Shown piece after piece: positions 9,122-17,249 of a stretch of DNA of 64,000 nucleotides (the first letter of the stretch is position 1; each line of letters opens with the position of its first letter). The translations under genes were made by a program, and so were the position numbers. This stretch comes from Bacillus sp. OV322 (GTDB lineage: Bacteria; Bacillota; Bacilli; Bacillales; DSM-1321). The stretch lies in the NCBI RefSeq assembly GCF_900112495.1, contig NZ_FOMA01000001.1:372001-436000 (forward strand). Direction: 5' to 3'. Under the pieces are notes generated by a model. The model ran no database searches. It worked only from the letters and a program-made list of their open reading frames with translations, and was not told where the DNA came from.

Positions 9122-9212
9122 CGGGCTTTTAAAGTCCATTATTGATTTTTGCACTATGCTGAATGTAGAGCAGGAAAATCAAATGAAAAATCAGAATAAT
9201 TCAATTTAGGGG

Positions 9213-9262
9213 TTGCTGATTTTTCCAGTATGTCATATAATACGATTAACAATTAGTTAATC
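9213..9262 (+). promoter_or_regulatory. Promoter and palindrome of the NAD salvage operon
   Basis: TTGCTG (9213-9218), 17 bases, TATAAT (9236-9241). Immediately after the -10 is GATTAAC-aatta-GTTAATC (9244-9262), a perfect 7-bp inverted repeat over the expected start point. The first gene encodes an NrtR-like Nudix regulator, so this is the likely operator. Confidence 0.75.
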
Positions 9263-9295
9263 ATTAATCCTGGATGTTTGGAGATGCCGTAATAA

Positions 9296-10093
9296 ATGGA
9301 TAAAGAATATATTCACCATGCTGATGCCTTAAAGGAATATGATGTGAAAAAATACCGCACACCAGATGGCTATACAAGCGACATCGCCATATTTACTATT
9401 GCAAGTGATGAACATGCTGAGTATGGTCGCAGACTTAAAATTATGCTCATTAAAAGGGCCCTTACAAATAATGAGGGAAAACCTAATATTGAAGGCGGGA
9501 AATGGGCGCTGCCAGGAGGTTTTGTGAACCCTGATGAAACAGCATTGGAAGCAGCTGCAAGGGAGCTTGCTGAGGAAACCGGTGTTTTGCATCTTCATTT
9601 AAAACATTATGCGGTTTATGACAAGGAAGGGCGCGATCCCAGAGGCTGGATGATAACAAATGCCCATTATGCAGCACTGCCTGAGCATCTCCTCAGCAAT
9701 CGAAAAGCAGGAGATGATGCGGCTGAGGTCAATTTGTTTGATGTGGAAGAAGCTTTACATCTGCCATTAGCCTTTGATCACAAACAGGTTATTGAGGATG
9801 CCCTAAGCCGCATCAAGCTGGATATGGTGCAGACCACTTTGGCAGGCAGGTTTTTGCAGGAAGAATTTACTTTATCAGAATTGCGCAGTGTTCTTTTATG
9901 TACCGCAGAGGATATCCTCGATGAAGTGGTTAAATCGGAGCCGTTTTTCTGGAGAAAGGCTCCAAAGCTTCCTTTTATAGAAAATGTATTGAACCCTGAT
10001 GGAAGCAGCAAAACCACTCAAAGAAATTCAAAATATAAAACGAAGCTTTACCGCTTTAATGATTATGAGCCAGTAAAAAGCATTTACAAATAA
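9296..10093 (+). CDS. Nudix hydrolase with C-terminal NrtR-like domain (probable NAD-operon regulator)
   Basis: A 265-residue protein. The Nudix domain (about residues 25-160) carries an intact box: GGFVNPDETALEAAARE followed by LAEETGV, matching Gx5Ex7REUxEExGU. The remaining 100 residues (FTLSELRSVLLCTAEDILDE...FWRKAPKLPF..) look like the winged-helix DNA-binding domain of the NrtR family, ending in a KLYRFN signature. NrtR proteins sense ADP-ribose and repress NAD genes. Here the first gene of a nicotinamide salvage operon, with a palindrome at the promoter. Because the catalytic box is intact, it may also hydrolyse ADP-ribose. The ribosome site (GGAG, 12 bases upstream) is weak. Confidence 0.82.
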   Translation: MDKEYIHHADALKEYDVKKYRTPDGYTSDIAIFTIASDEHAEYGRRLKIMLIKRALTNNEGKPNIEGGKWALPGGFVNPDETALEAAARELAEETGVLHLHLKHYAVYDKEGRDPRGWMITNAHYAALPEHLLSNRKAGDDAAEVNLFDVEEALHLPLAFDHKQVIEDALSRIKLDMVQTTLAGRFLQEEFTLSELRSVLLCTAEDILDEVVKSEPFFWRKAPKLPFIENVLNPDGSSKTTQRNSKYKTKLYRFNDYEPVKSIYK

Positions 10094-10117
10094 GTTCGGT
10101 AAAGAGGAGGTAAATCG

Positions 10118-10663
10118 ATGGCAAAAAGAGCATTGATAAATATTGATTATACAATTGACTTTGTTAATGGAGCGCTTCCTGCCGGGGAACCTGCTGAGGA
10201 GATTGAACAGAAAGTTGTTGCGCTGACAGAAGAATTCCTGGCCAATAAAGATTTTGTGGTTTTAGCTATTGATCTTCATAAGGAAAATGATGTACTCCAT
10301 CCGGAAACAAGATTATTCCCGCCTCATAATCTGGAAGGGACGAAGGGCAGGGAGCTGTATGGAAGTTTACATGAACTGTATAAAAGGAACAAGGATGATG
10401 AAAACCTTTATTATATGGATAAAACCAGGTATTCGGCTTTTGCGGGAACAGACCTTGACTTAAGGCTTAGGGCACGGGGAATTACTGAGCTTCATTTAAT
10501 TGGAGTCTGTACGGATATCTGTGTCCTTCATACAGCGATAGATGCATACAATCGTGGTTATACTATTATCATCCATAAAGAAGCTGTGGCGAGCTTTAAC
10601 CAAGAGGGCCATGAATGGGCACTGAGCCATTTCGAACATTCACTTGGCGCAAAAATTATGTAA
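10118..10663 (+). CDS. pncA: Nicotinamidase PncA
   Basis: A 181-residue cysteine hydrolase that deamidates nicotinamide to nicotinate. The catalytic Asp (NIDYTIDF), Lys (MDKTRYSAF, GTDL) and Cys (GVCTDICVLHTAIDAY) are all present, as is the HPETRLFPPHN metal region. It is closely similar in sequence to the Bacillus enzyme YueJ/PncA. GAGGAGG lies 8 bases upstream of ATG 10118. It sits between the Nudix regulator and pncB, the next enzyme of the pathway. Confidence 0.93.
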   Translation: MAKRALINIDYTIDFVNGALPAGEPAEEIEQKVVALTEEFLANKDFVVLAIDLHKENDVLHPETRLFPPHNLEGTKGRELYGSLHELYKRNKDDENLYYMDKTRYSAFAGTDLDLRLRARGITELHLIGVCTDICVLHTAIDAYNRGYTIIIHKEAVASFNQEGHEWALSHFEHSLGAKIM

Positions 10664-10678
10664 TCCGGAGGGACTGCT

Positions 10679-12151
10679 ATGAACAAATTGTACAGTGATG
10701 ATAGTTTGGCGTTGCACACTGATTTATATCAAATCAATATGGCTGAAACCTACTGGAATGACGGTATACACGATAAAAAAGCGGTTTTTGAACTGTTTTT
10801 CCGGAAACTTCCCTTTGGCAACGGCTATGCCGTTTTTGCGGGTCTTGAAAAGGCAATAAGCTATTTAAAGAATTTCAGGTTCAGTGACAGTGACATCCGG
10901 TATTTGCAGGACTTGGGATATAAAGAGGATTTTCTTTCCTATTTGAAGAATCTGACGTTCACGGGATCTGTCAAGTCGATGCGCGAAGGCGAAGTTGTAT
11001 TTGGCAATGTGCCGCTGATGAGGGTGGAGGCTCCGCTCGCACAAGCCCAGCTTATCGAAACGGCATTGCTCAATATAATAAATTACCAGACATTGATTGC
11101 CACAAAAGCTTCAAGAATTAAGCAGGTGGTTGGAGATCAGACAGCGATGGAATTTGGCACCAGGCGGGCGCAGGAGATGGATGCGGCGATTTGGGGTACA
11201 AGGGCTGCCTTTATTGGGGGCTTTTCTTCCACAAGCAATGTAAGGGCAGGGAAATTGTTCGGCATACCTGTTTCAGGTACGCATGCCCACGCGTTGGTGC
11301 AGGCATATCGTGATGAATATACAGCTTTCCGTAAATATGCAGAACGGCACAAAGATTGTGTGTTCCTTGTGGATACATATGACACCTTAAGATCCGGCGT
11401 CCCAGCTGCGATTGCTGTTGCAAAAGAGCTCGGAGATAAAATCAATTTTATTGGCATCAGGCTTGATAGCGGTGATTTGGCTTATTTATCAAAAGAAGCC
11501 CGAAGAATGCTTGATGAAGCAGGATTTAAAAATACAAAAATTATTGCATCGAATGATCTGGATGAATATACGATCATCAACTTAAAAGCCCAGGGAGCAG
11601 CAATCGATATCTGGGGAATCGGTACAAAACTGATCACCGCATATGATCAGGCCGCATTGGGAGCTGTGTATAAGCTTGTATCCATTGAAGCTGAAAACGG
11701 TGAAATGCTTGATACGATAAAAATATCAGGGAATCCGGAAAAGGTATCCACCCCTGGCCTTAAAAAAGTGTACCGGATAGTAAATAAAAGCAGCGGAAAA
11801 TCAGAAGGTGATTATATAGCCATGGAAGATGAAAATCCTTCAGAAGAAGAAAGACTGAAGATGTTTGATCCGGTCCATACCTATATAAGCAAGTTTGTTA
11901 CAAATTTTGACGCCATTGAGCTTCATCATCCCATTTTTGCAGATGGTGAGTTGGTATACGAGGAGCCCCAATTGGCTGATATTCAAAAGTCGCTGGAAGA
12001 AAATCTCGGGCTGTTATGGGAAGAATACAAGCGTGCCCTGCACCCGGAGAAATATCCGGTAGATTTGAGCCTGAAGTGCTGGGAGAACAAGATGAAAAAT
12101 ATCGAAGAAGTAAAGCAAAAAATAGAAGAGAAAATAAATCGGTCCAGATAA
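10679..12151 (+). CDS. pncB: Nicotinate phosphoribosyltransferase PncB
   Basis: A 490-residue enzyme that joins nicotinate and PRPP to give nicotinate mononucleotide, with ATP. Typical segments are seen: LHTDLYQINMAETYW at the N-terminus, FRKLPFGNGYAVF, the active-site EFGTRRAQEMDAAIWG stretch near residue 160, GTHAHALVQAY with the phosphorylated-type His region, and IRLDSGDLAYLS near residue 265. Same length as the Bacillus enzyme. It starts 15 bases after pncA with GGAGGG upstream. Confidence 0.94.
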   Translation: MNKLYSDDSLALHTDLYQINMAETYWNDGIHDKKAVFELFFRKLPFGNGYAVFAGLEKAISYLKNFRFSDSDIRYLQDLGYKEDFLSYLKNLTFTGSVKSMREGEVVFGNVPLMRVEAPLAQAQLIETALLNIINYQTLIATKASRIKQVVGDQTAMEFGTRRAQEMDAAIWGTRAAFIGGFSSTSNVRAGKLFGIPVSGTHAHALVQAYRDEYTAFRKYAERHKDCVFLVDTYDTLRSGVPAAIAVAKELGDKINFIGIRLDSGDLAYLSKEARRMLDEAGFKNTKIIASNDLDEYTIINLKAQGAAIDIWGIGTKLITAYDQAALGAVYKLVSIEAENGEMLDTIKISGNPEKVSTPGLKKVYRIVNKSSGKSEGDYIAMEDENPSEEERLKMFDPVHTYISKFVTNFDAIELHHPIFADGELVYEEPQLADIQKSLEENLGLLWEEYKRALHPEKYPVDLSLKCWENKMKNIEEVKQKIEEKINRSR

Positions 12152-12181
12152 AGTTACGAGATCTGTTTAGGGAGGAGCGGC

Positions 12182-12829
12182 ATGATGGCAAAAATCGGCA
12201 TTTACGGGTCATCCTTTGATCCAATAACAAATGTTCATCTGTGGACGGCATCAACCATTGCTCACCGTGCGAAGCTGGATAAAGTGATTTTTCTGCCATG
12301 CACGAGCCGGAGAGCTGATAAAGAGATGAAAACGGGCAATGAACACAGATGGAATATGCTGCAGCTGGGGATTAAAGATAACCCGATATTTGAAGCGAGC
12401 GATTATGAAATTAATGAACATGCAGGAACAGGGAAACAATATACCTTTTATACGATGGAATATTTTAAGAAGCATTACCCGGAGGATGACGTTTTCTTCA
12501 TCATGGGCGCAGACTTATTACAGGATATCGATGATCAGGAGGTTCCTGTTTATAAACGCTGGAAGCATAGAGAAGAACTGATTGCCAACCATAAGTTTAT
12601 TGTTATGGCCAGGGACGGCATCGACATGCTCAAAGTCATTTCAAAAAGTCCGCTACTGAGAAATTACGATAATGGCAGTACCTTTCATTTAATTGATAAG
12701 GGGTTATCCATGGAGATTTCCTCCTCATATATCCGTGATGAATTTTCTATGGGAGGGGAACCCCGATATCTCATGCCTGAAGCATGCTATCAATATATTA
12801 TGGAAAATGGTCTTTACCAGAAGGGTTAA
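12182..12829 (+). CDS. Nicotinate-nucleotide adenylyltransferase-like protein (NadD paralogue)
   Basis: A 215-residue nucleotidyltransferase of the NadD/CoaD superfamily that should convert nicotinate mononucleotide and ATP to NaAD. The nucleotide-binding motif reads GSSFDPITNVHL instead of the usual GGTFDPxHxGH: the first His is Thr (allowed) and the Gly before the second His is Val (unusual). The second motif EISSSYIRD (for ISSTxIR) and FIMGADLL are conserved. It ends the NAD salvage operon, so the pathway context supports the call. The standard nadD normally sits elsewhere, so this is probably a second copy. GGAGGAG precedes ATG 12182 by 5 bases. Confidence 0.85.
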   Translation: MMAKIGIYGSSFDPITNVHLWTASTIAHRAKLDKVIFLPCTSRRADKEMKTGNEHRWNMLQLGIKDNPIFEASDYEINEHAGTGKQYTFYTMEYFKKHYPEDDVFFIMGADLLQDIDDQEVPVYKRWKHREELIANHKFIVMARDGIDMLKVISKSPLLRNYDNGSTFHLIDKGLSMEISSSYIRDEFSMGGEPRYLMPEACYQYIMENGLYQKG

Positions 12830-12880
12830 CGGGGGACTTGTTATAATGTTGGCAGTTCATTAGAATAAAACGTCATTAAG

Positions 12881-12917
12881 AATCAAGGAGCCTCTAATGG
12901 CTCCTTGATTTAATTTT
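12881..12917 (+). terminator. Terminator of the NAD salvage operon
   Basis: AATCAAGGAGCC and GGCTCCTTGATT form a perfect 12-bp stem with a 6-base loop, then TAATTTT. Confidence 0.92.
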
Positions 12918-12928
12918 CTCCTAGTTCC

Positions 12929-13165
12929 ATATGTCCAAGGGTTCAAAATGTCAATAACTATCATAGCCGTCTAAAAGGATGGATGGACAGGTTTAATGGC
13001 GTTGCAACTATATACCTCGACTATTATTTGAGTTGGTTTCAATTCCTGGATGTAATCAGATTCCGTAATGATAATACAACGGTAAGCAAAATACTTATTG
13101 ATAGTTGCATATTATCTTCCAGTGATACTTATGAAAGATTAAGAACAATGACATTTAAGTTATAG
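12929..13165 (+). pseudogene. Remnant of an IS1595-like transposase (C-terminal end)
   Basis: Reading in frame from about 12938 gives [16 protein letters not shown], then [17 protein letters not shown]: the conserved C-terminal end of ISXO2/IS1595-type transposases. No start codon, ribosome site or catalytic domain remains, and the frame runs on into unrelated residues until the stop at 13163-13165. It begins directly after the NAD operon terminator. The element has been lost apart from this end. Confidence 0.7.
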
Positions 13166-13197
13166 TATTGATGTTATCAAAAAGTGGGAGGGTTGTT

Positions 13198-14250
13198 ATG
13201 TTTCAATCACATATTAATATTAATGATTGTATGAAGCATCATAATGTTATTGGTGTAAGTGTTTCTTTAATCAATAGTGGTCAAATTAGTCGAATTGAAA
13301 ATTACGGTTTGTTAGAAGTAGGAACCAACAAAAAAGTAGACAATAATTCTATTTTTAATGCTTGCTCAATCAGTAAGTTTTTAACAGCAATAACTGTTTT
13401 GAAGTTAACAGAACAAGGTATTCTCGATTTAGATGAGGATGTTAACAAAAGATTAAAATCGTGGAAAATTCCAAATAATAATTTGACCGATAAAAAAGTT
13501 ATAACATTACGAAACTTGCTGAGCCATCAATCTGGAATTATAGACCCTGAAGATAGTTTTATGGAATTAAACCCCAATATAGGTATCCCTTCACTGCCAG
13601 AGATATTCGAGGGAACTACACCATATTGTAAAGCACCTATTGAAGTTAACTATGAACCAGAGAGCGACTTTCAATATTCAGACGCAGGATTTTGTATTAT
13701 ACAACAACTAATAGAGGATGTGACTGGGAAACCTTTTGAAAAAGTCGTAAAGGAACTAATATTTCTTCCATTAAAAATGACAAATAGCACATTTTTACAA
13801 AATATTTCTGAAGAGATAGATAGGGATTTTTCATCTGGTCATAACAAAGAAGGTAAATCAGTAGATGGAAAATATCCAATATATCCTTATCCCGCAGCTT
13901 CCGGACTATGGACAACTACTTCAGACTTATCTCAATTAATTCTTGAATTAATGGATGCACTCAATAATAAAAGTAAGATTGGGATTTCTGCAAATAAAGT
14001 AAAAGAAATGATAAACTCACAAGGTTGTAAAAGCTGGACTGGACTTGGGGTGTTTTTGGACGGTTCAGAAAAAGAAATTGAAATTTCATCACTTGGTTGG
14101 GGATTAGGCTTTCAATGTATGCTGGTAGCTTATCCTCATTTAGGAAATGGCTTAATCATAACGACAAATACAGATTTAGGAGTTCATCAATTAAAAGGTA
14201 TAATTGGTGAAGTTTATCATTCCCTAAAACCGTTGTTAAATCTTGCATAA
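13198..14250 (+). CDS. Beta-lactamase-family serine hydrolase (class C fold), cytoplasmic
   Basis: A 350-residue protein of the AmpC/penicillin-binding-protein-like serine hydrolase family. The catalytic S57-x-x-K60 (ACSISKFLTA) and a YSDAG motif in place of YxN near residue 160 are seen, with LLSHQSGI typical of the family; a GWGLGF segment stands near the usual HxG position. No signal peptide or lipobox, so it should act in the cell. GGGAGGG lies 6 bases before ATG 13198. The gene is clearly more AT-rich than its surroundings and lies beside a transposase remnant, which suggests acquisition by transfer. Substrate unknown. Confidence 0.8.
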   Translation: MFQSHININDCMKHHNVIGVSVSLINSGQISRIENYGLLEVGTNKKVDNNSIFNACSISKFLTAITVLKLTEQGILDLDEDVNKRLKSWKIPNNNLTDKKVITLRNLLSHQSGIIDPEDSFMELNPNIGIPSLPEIFEGTTPYCKAPIEVNYEPESDFQYSDAGFCIIQQLIEDVTGKPFEKVVKELIFLPLKMTNSTFLQNISEEIDRDFSSGHNKEGKSVDGKYPIYPYPAASGLWTTTSDLSQLILELMDALNNKSKIGISANKVKEMINSQGCKSWTGLGVFLDGSEKEIEISSLGWGLGFQCMLVAYPHLGNGLIITTNTDLGVHQLKGIIGEVYHSLKPLLNLA

Positions 14251-14271
14251 CTTTTATAAGAATAAAAAAAC

Positions 14272-14303
14272 AGGACCTTATTAAAGCTAAGGTCTTGATT
14301 TTA
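14272..14303 (+). terminator. Terminator after the serine hydrolase gene
   Basis: AGGACCTTA and TAAGGTCTT pair across a short loop, followed by GATTTTA; only a modest T run. Confidence 0.65.
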
Positions 14304-14376
14304 CATATAGCATCGACAGTATTCTTTAACAGAGCCAATCAAAAAGTAGCCTCTGTAATCACCGGTGAATAAATAG

Positions 14377-14410
14377 TTGTATCATACAAACAAGTGGTTG
14401 TATAATACAA
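14377..14410 (+). promoter_or_regulatory. Promoter with tandem MarR-type palindromes
   Basis: TTGTAT (14377-14382), 18 bases, TATAAT (14401-14406). TTGTAT-c-ATACAA (14377-14389) covers the -35 and TTGTAT-a-ATACAA (14398-14410) covers the -10; the centres are 21 bases apart, two helical turns. The downstream gene is a MarR regulator, so this is most likely its own operator. Confidence 0.85.
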
Positions 14411-14443
14411 TCGTATGAAAAACTCCAGATAAGGAGATAACAG

Positions 14444-14917
14444 ATGAGTGGAAACAAGCGAATCAATACCGGGAAAGAGTCCTTGGAGGTTATTGAGCAT
14501 GAAATTGCCATGCTTCTTCGCAGGGCAGACTTTAAGCGTACGTTAGATGGGAAGAAAGACAGCCTGGACCGTTCGGGATACATCTTGCTCGACGGACTTA
14601 TGCAGAATGGGCCTGCATCGTTTCGTGCTCTTTCACTCCTGCTGCAGCTGGACATTTCAACAGTCAGCAGACAGGTTGCGCCACTTGAAAATAAGGGATT
14701 TGTAATAAGAGGAAAAGACGAAAAAGATGCAAGGATCTGTACATTATCCATTACAGAAAGCGGAAAAGATGCACTTCTTGCTGCGAAGCATGACCGTAAA
14801 GAGGCTTACCAGGAGATACTATTTGAATGGACTTCTCAAGAAAAAGACATTTTTGCTGAGCTGCTGACACGATTAAACAGAAAAATTGCAGACAGGAAAA
14901 AGCTCGAACAAAATTAA
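14444..14917 (+). CDS. MarR-family transcriptional regulator
   Basis: A 157-residue winged-helix regulator. The recognition region is LSLLLQLDISTVSRQVAPLENKGFV (about residues 64-88), followed by the wing GKDEKDARICTLSITESG. Strong ribosome site AAGGAG 8 bases before ATG 14444. First gene of a three-gene unit with an isochorismatase-like hydrolase and an MFS exporter; the tandem palindromes over the promoter suggest autorepression relieved by a drug or metabolite exported by the MFS protein. Confidence 0.92.
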   Translation: MSGNKRINTGKESLEVIEHEIAMLLRRADFKRTLDGKKDSLDRSGYILLDGLMQNGPASFRALSLLLQLDISTVSRQVAPLENKGFVIRGKDEKDARICTLSITESGKDALLAAKHDRKEAYQEILFEWTSQEKDIFAELLTRLNRKIADRKKLEQN

Positions 14918-14937
14918 TAACATCTGGAGGTAACACA

Positions 14938-15501
14938 ATGCAATCATTACAGTTAGACTTTAAAAAGACAGCACTAGTTATTATCGACCTGCAAAAAGGA
15001 ATTACAGGATTTCCGGGCGGAAGTGAAGTGGTTGTACAATCAAAAAAATTAATCGATAAATTTAGGGAAAATCAAGGTTTTATCAGCTTTGTGAGGGTGG
15101 ATTTTCTTGATGGAAAGGACGCTCTGGTTCCAAAAACAGACCAGGCTGCTTCAGAAGGTATGGAACGGGCTGCTGATTGGGCGGAGTTTAACCCATCCAT
15201 GGAGGTTGGGCCAAATGATCATATTATAACCAAACGCCAATGGGGTGCATTTTTCGGAACTGATTTGGATATCCAGCTTAGAAGAAGAGGAATCGATACG
15301 ATTGTTCTCTGCGGCATTGCCACAAATATTGGAGTGGAAAGCACTGCAAGGGAAGCATTCCAGCATGGCTATAATCAAATCTTCATAACAGATGCTATGA
15401 CTACCTTCACAAAGGAAGAACACGAAGCAACACTGAAGTATATTTTCCCGCGGATCGGCCAGCTTCGATCAACTGAAGAATTTCTGTCACAGGTGAAATG
15501 A
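14938..15501 (+). CDS. Isochorismatase-like hydrolase, Gly at the usual Cys position
   Basis: A 187-residue protein of the isochorismatase/cysteine hydrolase superfamily. The catalytic Asp is D17 (VIIDLQKG) and the Lys region is ITKRQWGAFFGTDLD. The nucleophile position in the TNxCVExTAR motif is Gly (IATNIGVESTARE); in this superfamily amidases need Cys, while true isochorismatases have Gly. So a nicotinamidase-type reaction is unlikely. No siderophore genes are near, and the substrate is not known. It overlaps the MFS gene by 4 bases and shares the MarR promoter. Confidence 0.85.
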   Translation: MQSLQLDFKKTALVIIDLQKGITGFPGGSEVVVQSKKLIDKFRENQGFISFVRVDFLDGKDALVPKTDQAASEGMERAADWAEFNPSMEVGPNDHIITKRQWGAFFGTDLDIQLRRRGIDTIVLCGIATNIGVESTAREAFQHGYNQIFITDAMTTFTKEEHEATLKYIFPRIGQLRSTEEFLSQVK

Positions 15502-16880
15502 TGCGCGGCGGCAAAAATGGCCGCTTTCTGTTTCTTACAGCAGTGGCAACAGGCACCATGCTTAATCCGCTGAATTCATCGATGATTTCATTAGCTCTTC
15601 ATAGTATACAAAAGGATTTCCATCTCACTTTCAGTACAGTATCCTGGCTGATATCTTCCTTCTATCTGGCAAGTGCCGTTGCACAGCCCATAACAGGCAA
15701 ACTGGGAGATTTGGCCGGCAGAAAGAAAATTTTCTTATTCGGGCTGCTATTGGTAGCTGTTTCGGCTATTGGCGCCCCATTTGCTCCAACCTTTATGGTT
15801 TTGTTATTATTGAGGCTTTTTCAATCGGTTGGAAGCAGTGCGATTTATCCTTCTGGCATGGCGCTTTTGAGAAACAACATTCAGGAACGGCAGGCTTCAG
15901 CATTAGCGGTATTGTCAATTTTTGCTTCTGCTATGACAGCCATTGGGCCGACTGCGGGCGGATTTCTGATTGTATGGGGAGGATGGCCAGCCATCTTTTT
16001 AGTCAATTTTCCATTTATCATCATTAGCTTTGTACTGGGATGGAAACTGTTTCCTGATGATTCCAAAAAAGAACGAACTTCTTTTAAAGAAATTCTTCAT
16101 CTTTTAGATGTCTGGGGGATTCTCCTGTTTTCAGCAGGGCTTATATGTTTATTATGGTTTCTGCTGTCGCTTGGCACCTCGGTTCATTACGGATCAGGAG
16201 CTGCAGGCATCGCGTTTATTTTGTTATTTGTCTGGAGAGAGTTAAGGGTAAAAGATCCTTTTATTAATATAAGGATCTTTAAATCACATCCTGATCTTTC
16301 ATGGGTGTATTTGCAGTATATTTTGTTGAATGTTTTTAACTATTGCCTATTCTTTGGCCTGCCAAGCTATTTTCAGGATGAAATGCATTTCAGTGTGCAA
16401 AAAAGCGGGCTTCTTATGCTTTTCATGGCAGGAGTCAGCATTTTTATCTCTCCAATTACAGGAAAATGGGCCGACAAGTCAGGCGCTAAGCAGCCTATTG
16501 TAACAGGTGCTGTTTTAATGGTGCTTGGAGCTGTTATTATGAGTATTTTCTTTATACATGTCCCCGTAATAATTATGGGCCTAATTTTGTCCCTGCTGGG
16601 AATCAGTTATGGACTTGGAAATGTTGCCCTTCAGGCAGCGATGCTTGAGTCAAGTCCACGGGAGCTTGTTGGAACGGCTTCAGGGCTTTTTCAGACCTGC
16701 AGATATTTAGGATCCATATTCTCTTCCGTTGTGCTCGGTCTTGTGTTTGGAAAAGAAATAACGGCGGGCCATATGGAGATATTAGGAATGATTTTAACCG
16801 CAGCGGGTGTGCTCAGCTTTGTGTTTAGTTTGTTTTACGTAAAGTCACTCAAAAATAACTGCATCCGTGCTACAGAATAA
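15498..16880 (+). CDS. MFS transporter (DHA2-like drug exporter)
   Basis: A 460-residue polytopic membrane protein of the major facilitator superfamily. The N-terminal LNSSMISLALHSIQKDF, motif A-like GKLGDLAGRKKIFLFG near residue 69, and the 14-helix-like spacing fit the EmrB/QacA drug:H+ antiporter subgroup; motif C-like residues (GPTAGGFLI) follow near residue 150. ATG 15498 overlaps the stop of the preceding gene (ATGA), so translation is coupled. Likely exports a toxic compound sensed by the MarR protein. Confidence 0.88.
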   Translation: MMRGGKNGRFLFLTAVATGTMLNPLNSSMISLALHSIQKDFHLTFSTVSWLISSFYLASAVAQPITGKLGDLAGRKKIFLFGLLLVAVSAIGAPFAPTFMVLLLLRLFQSVGSSAIYPSGMALLRNNIQERQASALAVLSIFASAMTAIGPTAGGFLIVWGGWPAIFLVNFPFIIISFVLGWKLFPDDSKKERTSFKEILHLLDVWGILLFSAGLICLLWFLLSLGTSVHYGSGAAGIAFILLFVWRELRVKDPFINIRIFKSHPDLSWVYLQYILLNVFNYCLFFGLPSYFQDEMHFSVQKSGLLMLFMAGVSIFISPITGKWADKSGAKQPIVTGAVLMVLGAVIMSIFFIHVPVIIMGLILSLLGISYGLGNVALQAAMLESSPRELVGTASGLFQTCRYLGSIFSSVVLGLVFGKEITAGHMEILGMILTAAGVLSFVFSLFYVKSLKNNCIRATE

Positions 16881-16889
16881 ATATCAAAC

Positions 16890-16927
16890 AATAAAGGAGC
16901 AGATTCCATGGAATCTGCTCCTTTATT
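16890..16927. terminator. Terminator after the MFS gene
   Basis: A 38-base perfect palindrome (AATAAAGGAGCAGATTCC and its complement, centre CATG) ends in CTTTATT. Confidence 0.88.
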
Positions 16928-17249
16928 ATGACGCTTAAAGCAAGTACTTTTCTTCAGGCAATCTATTTACCCTTGACCTAAAGTTGACAAGCAATAAAAC
17001 CAGTATATTAATGGTCTCTATTCAGATCTAAAGCAGCCCGGGGAAGGGAAGCAAATATGCTGCTAATAGCGGATTAAAAACAGGTTATCAGAAACAATCC
17101 ATCACCTTCATAGGCCATTAGCTATTCAACTCATATACCTTTCTTTGAAAAATCCTCCAAAGGTAGCTGTTTTATTATTTACAGAATTGTTAAAATAGTC
17201 TTACATCAGGGATTGCCTTCAAACTTACTTTATCCGGGAGGGAATGAAG
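16928..17249 (+). other. Intergenic region upstream of isp
   Basis: About 320 bases without a gene. TATTTACAGAATTGT at about 17176-17190 resembles a CodY box (AATTTTCWGAAAATT) only loosely, with about five mismatches. No repeat copy or RNA was seen. Confidence 0.4.

Noticed and set aside
17176..17190. CodY box before isp
   Set aside because: About five mismatches to the consensus; kept only as a note although isp is CodY-controlled in B. subtilis.
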